Source: Trachelipus rathkii
Lineage: Eukaryota; Arthropoda; Malacostraca; Isopoda; Trachelipodidae
Length of the DNA: 10,242 bases
Assembly (NCBI GenBank): GCA_015478945.1
Contig: JABUQX010148483.1
Coordinates: 1 to 10,242 of the forward strand
Direction: 5' to 3'
This document shows, one piece after another, positions 8,638-10,242 of the stretch. Below the pieces are notes generated by a model. The model was not told the origin of the DNA. It saw nothing but the letters and a program-made list of their open reading frames with translations, and ran no database searches. A program made the translations under genes and the position numbers. Each line of letters opens with the position of its first letter. Within the stretch, counting starts at the first letter, position 1.

Positions 8638-9529
8638 CTCTTTGAAAAATTTGTCTTCATTAATATCAAGATTATTGAGCGTAAATAGATTAATGTTATA
8701 TGTGTAACCTAGATTCTTGAAAAGATCTAACAATTTTATATTAATCACATTCTTCCAATTATAATTGAAAAATTCTTTACTTAGATCTGCTGGAACCTCG
8801 CTTATAATAGTCTTCAAGAACACAGACCAAGATCTGTTAGGTACTCCTTTTTTAATATCATTCGTTATCATCGTAAGGAACTTTACAAAAAGTTTTTGAT
8901 AAGATTTTCGTACTCTAGCGTTTTCCTTGAACTTCTTCTCAGGTTTTATAAATAGTGTTTCAATTAGATGTATAAAATCATCCATTGAATATCCCATTTG
9001 CTTACAATATAGTTTGGGGAGACTCGTCATTAAATGAAGCAATTCATAGATATCAATTTTATCCATTTTCTTCATTATGTCAACATAATTGGAAATAAAA
9101 TCTGAGCCGGCAATGGGAGGAAAAACCACCTTTTTTGAGAAAACTTCTAGAAAATTAACTGGGACTATATAATCCATAAATTCTTCCTCTAGTAATTCAG
9201 TAAAGATCCTATAACCCTCTCTCACATTCTCATCAGCTACTACATTGTTTAAATCGAGTTGTAATTTAGCATTATAGGTAAGTTTCTTGTAAAATATTAA
9301 TACGAGTACCGATATTAATTCTTTTAATGAAATTTGCCGGCGGCTAAGCAGAGTTGGCTTGAGTAGATCATTGATTTTCTTATATTCTTCAGGTTTACTT
9401 TGTCTTTGCGTAATCATCAGGGACATTACTTCTTTGTATTCAGAAGCTTTAGATACCATTTTATTTTTAGATTCATCTGATTGTTCTGCATGGTCTTTTG
9501 TCTTCAATTTCTTATTTGATAGACTCTCT
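8638..9529 (-). CDS. Large internal exon of an unrecognised split gene (minus-strand paralog)
   Basis: I do not recognise this protein. On the minus strand the exon starts after the acceptor tattttaacatttcag at 9529 and ends at 8638 before the donor AAAGAG|GTAAGC. It starts with the third base of a split codon, ends in phase 0 and holds 297 full codons. A TTG at 9507 is only an in-frame Leu codon, not a start; the frame is open to the acceptor (ESLSNKK precedes it). The N-terminus is Lys/Ser/Glu-rich and hydrophilic, followed by a helical 180-residue core (9336-8797) that aligns with the plus-strand gene, then a C-terminal extension ending INEDKFFKE. No membrane segment or catalytic motif is seen. 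Upstream exons are not securely identified. Function unknown; coding status is well supported by length, splice borders and the paralog. Confidence 0.82.
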
Positions 9530-9584
9530 CTGAAATGTTAAAATATATTTTAAAATCAGGAACAGGATAAGGTTTCTAATATAC

Positions 9585-9595
9585 TTATTGTTCCC
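9585..9595 (-). other. Candidate 11-nt microexon of the minus-strand gene
   Basis: On the minus strand tagatgtttag is followed by GGGAACAATAA and then GTATAT, a weak donor. Spliced to 9529 over a 55-bp intron it would give GNNK-ESLSN in frame. A near copy occurs at 10036-10046. The phase fits, but the intron is very short and chance cannot be ruled out. Confidence 0.25.
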
Positions 9596-9706
9596 CTAAA
9601 CATCTATTTTGATCATTATCAAAATCGTTTCAATAGATAATTATATTTTCAATTCCCTTTAAAGTTGTTAAAATTAATAATGACTATATTTTCCCTCGAC
9701 TTCATC

Positions 9707-9723
9707 TTTGGCGTTCTGCCAAA
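9707..9723. repeat. Short hairpin upstream of the minus-strand exon
   Basis: TTTGGC (9707-9712) and GCCAAA (9718-9723) are perfect reverse complements around the loop gttct. It is not followed by features that suggest a function. Confidence 0.5.
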
Positions 9724-10218
9724 AGTGGACATTTTCATGTGTAGCAAATTTTAAAAGTAACTTCTGTTTATTATAAAAATCTCAAATTTGGGAAATATTT
9801 CTATAAAAATTTCGACAAACTGACCTATGGTACTTTAAAGAACTTATCAATATGACAAATGAAAAGAGAAAAACTGACATTTTGGGCATAATTTTTACTA
9901 TAATAACAGAAGTCATTAACTAAATTCATATGAACTGAATTTTTTATAGTGACTAATGCCAGCTTGCGCCCATATGATGAACGGATTCTCAGCCATGAGT
10001 AGCTATGAACATACAGGTCTATATATTGATAAAACTTATTGTTCTCCTAAATGTTAATTTCTGTATACTTTTAAAATCATCATAACACTAAATTGTTGGC
10101 TGATTCTGGCAAAGATAATCGTCTTAATGTTAGAAATTTTTAATGCGGAGGCTTAAAATTACACATTCGTGGATACGCATGTTTCCATTCCCATATAATT
10201 CCAAAAATACTGCTACAA
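9724..10218. other. Flanking or intronic DNA, no gene identified
   Basis: The stretch is AT-rich, lacks a long open frame on either strand and holds only the microexon-like segment at 10036-10046. Upstream exons or the promoter of the minus-strand gene probably lie beyond the right edge. Confidence 0.5.
10036..10046 (-). other. Second copy of the microexon-like segment
   Basis: On the minus strand ttaacatttag is followed by GAGAACAATAA and GTTTTA. It resembles the segment at 9585-9595 and some flanking sequence is also alike (gattttgataatg against gattttaaaag upstream). The donor is poor. It is probably a degenerate duplicate about 450 bp away. Confidence 0.25.
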
Positions 10219-10242
10219 TATATATATATATATATATATATA
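10219..10242. repeat. (TA)12 microsatellite at the window edge
   Basis: Twelve uninterrupted TA units run to the last base, so the true length is unknown. Confidence 0.95.

Noticed and set aside
9359..9541. 60-codon plus-strand open frame
   Set aside because: It is antisense to the well supported minus-strand exon and has no independent support.

Overview
The window looks like nuclear DNA of a eukaryote, most likely an arthropod, although the sequence does not prove the lineage. It is AT-rich throughout. Its two genes are split by introns with GT-AG borders, donors of the GTAAG or GTGAG type, and pyrimidine-rich acceptors. AATAAA poly(A) signals follow the gene ends. No bacterial operon, ribosome binding site pattern, tRNA, rRNA or CRISPR array is visible.

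Layout. (1) 1-2460, plus strand: the 3' part of a gene with a 1036-nt exon (140-1175), a 79-nt exon (1353-1431) and a short terminal exon, probably 2350-2384 with poly(A) signals behind it, or alternatively 1501-1532. (2) 2461-4100: non-coding DNA with two nested hairpins in a slightly GC-richer island (about 3700-3875). (3) 4101-7689: a direct head-to-tail duplication of a non-coding unit of about 1.79 kb; the two copies have diverged by substitutions and many small indels. (4) 7700-9529, minus strand: the 3' part of a second gene with an 892-nt exon (8638-9529), a 70-nt exon (7799-7868) and a probable short terminal exon (7714-7736) whose stop codon overlaps a poly(A) signal. Its 769-bp intron consists largely of decayed tandem repeats, including a duplicated splice acceptor. 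(5) 9530-10242: upstream intronic or flanking DNA of that gene, with two copies of an 11-nt microexon-like segment, ending in a (TA)12 run.

Main result. The two genes are convergent, highly diverged paralogs. The large exon begins in the same phase in both (one base completing a split codon) and ends in phase 0. The next exon is small, starts in phase 0, carries a Cys-Pro near its start and ends Phe-Ile plus one base (phase 1). A core of 182 residues (plus gene) and 180 residues (minus gene) aligns by eye almost without gaps, though few residues are identical. I do not recognise the family. Both proteins look helical, Lys/Glu-rich and soluble in the visible part. The first exons of both genes are missing, so a signal peptide cannot be judged. 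Fast divergence with retained exon structure is the most notable feature here.
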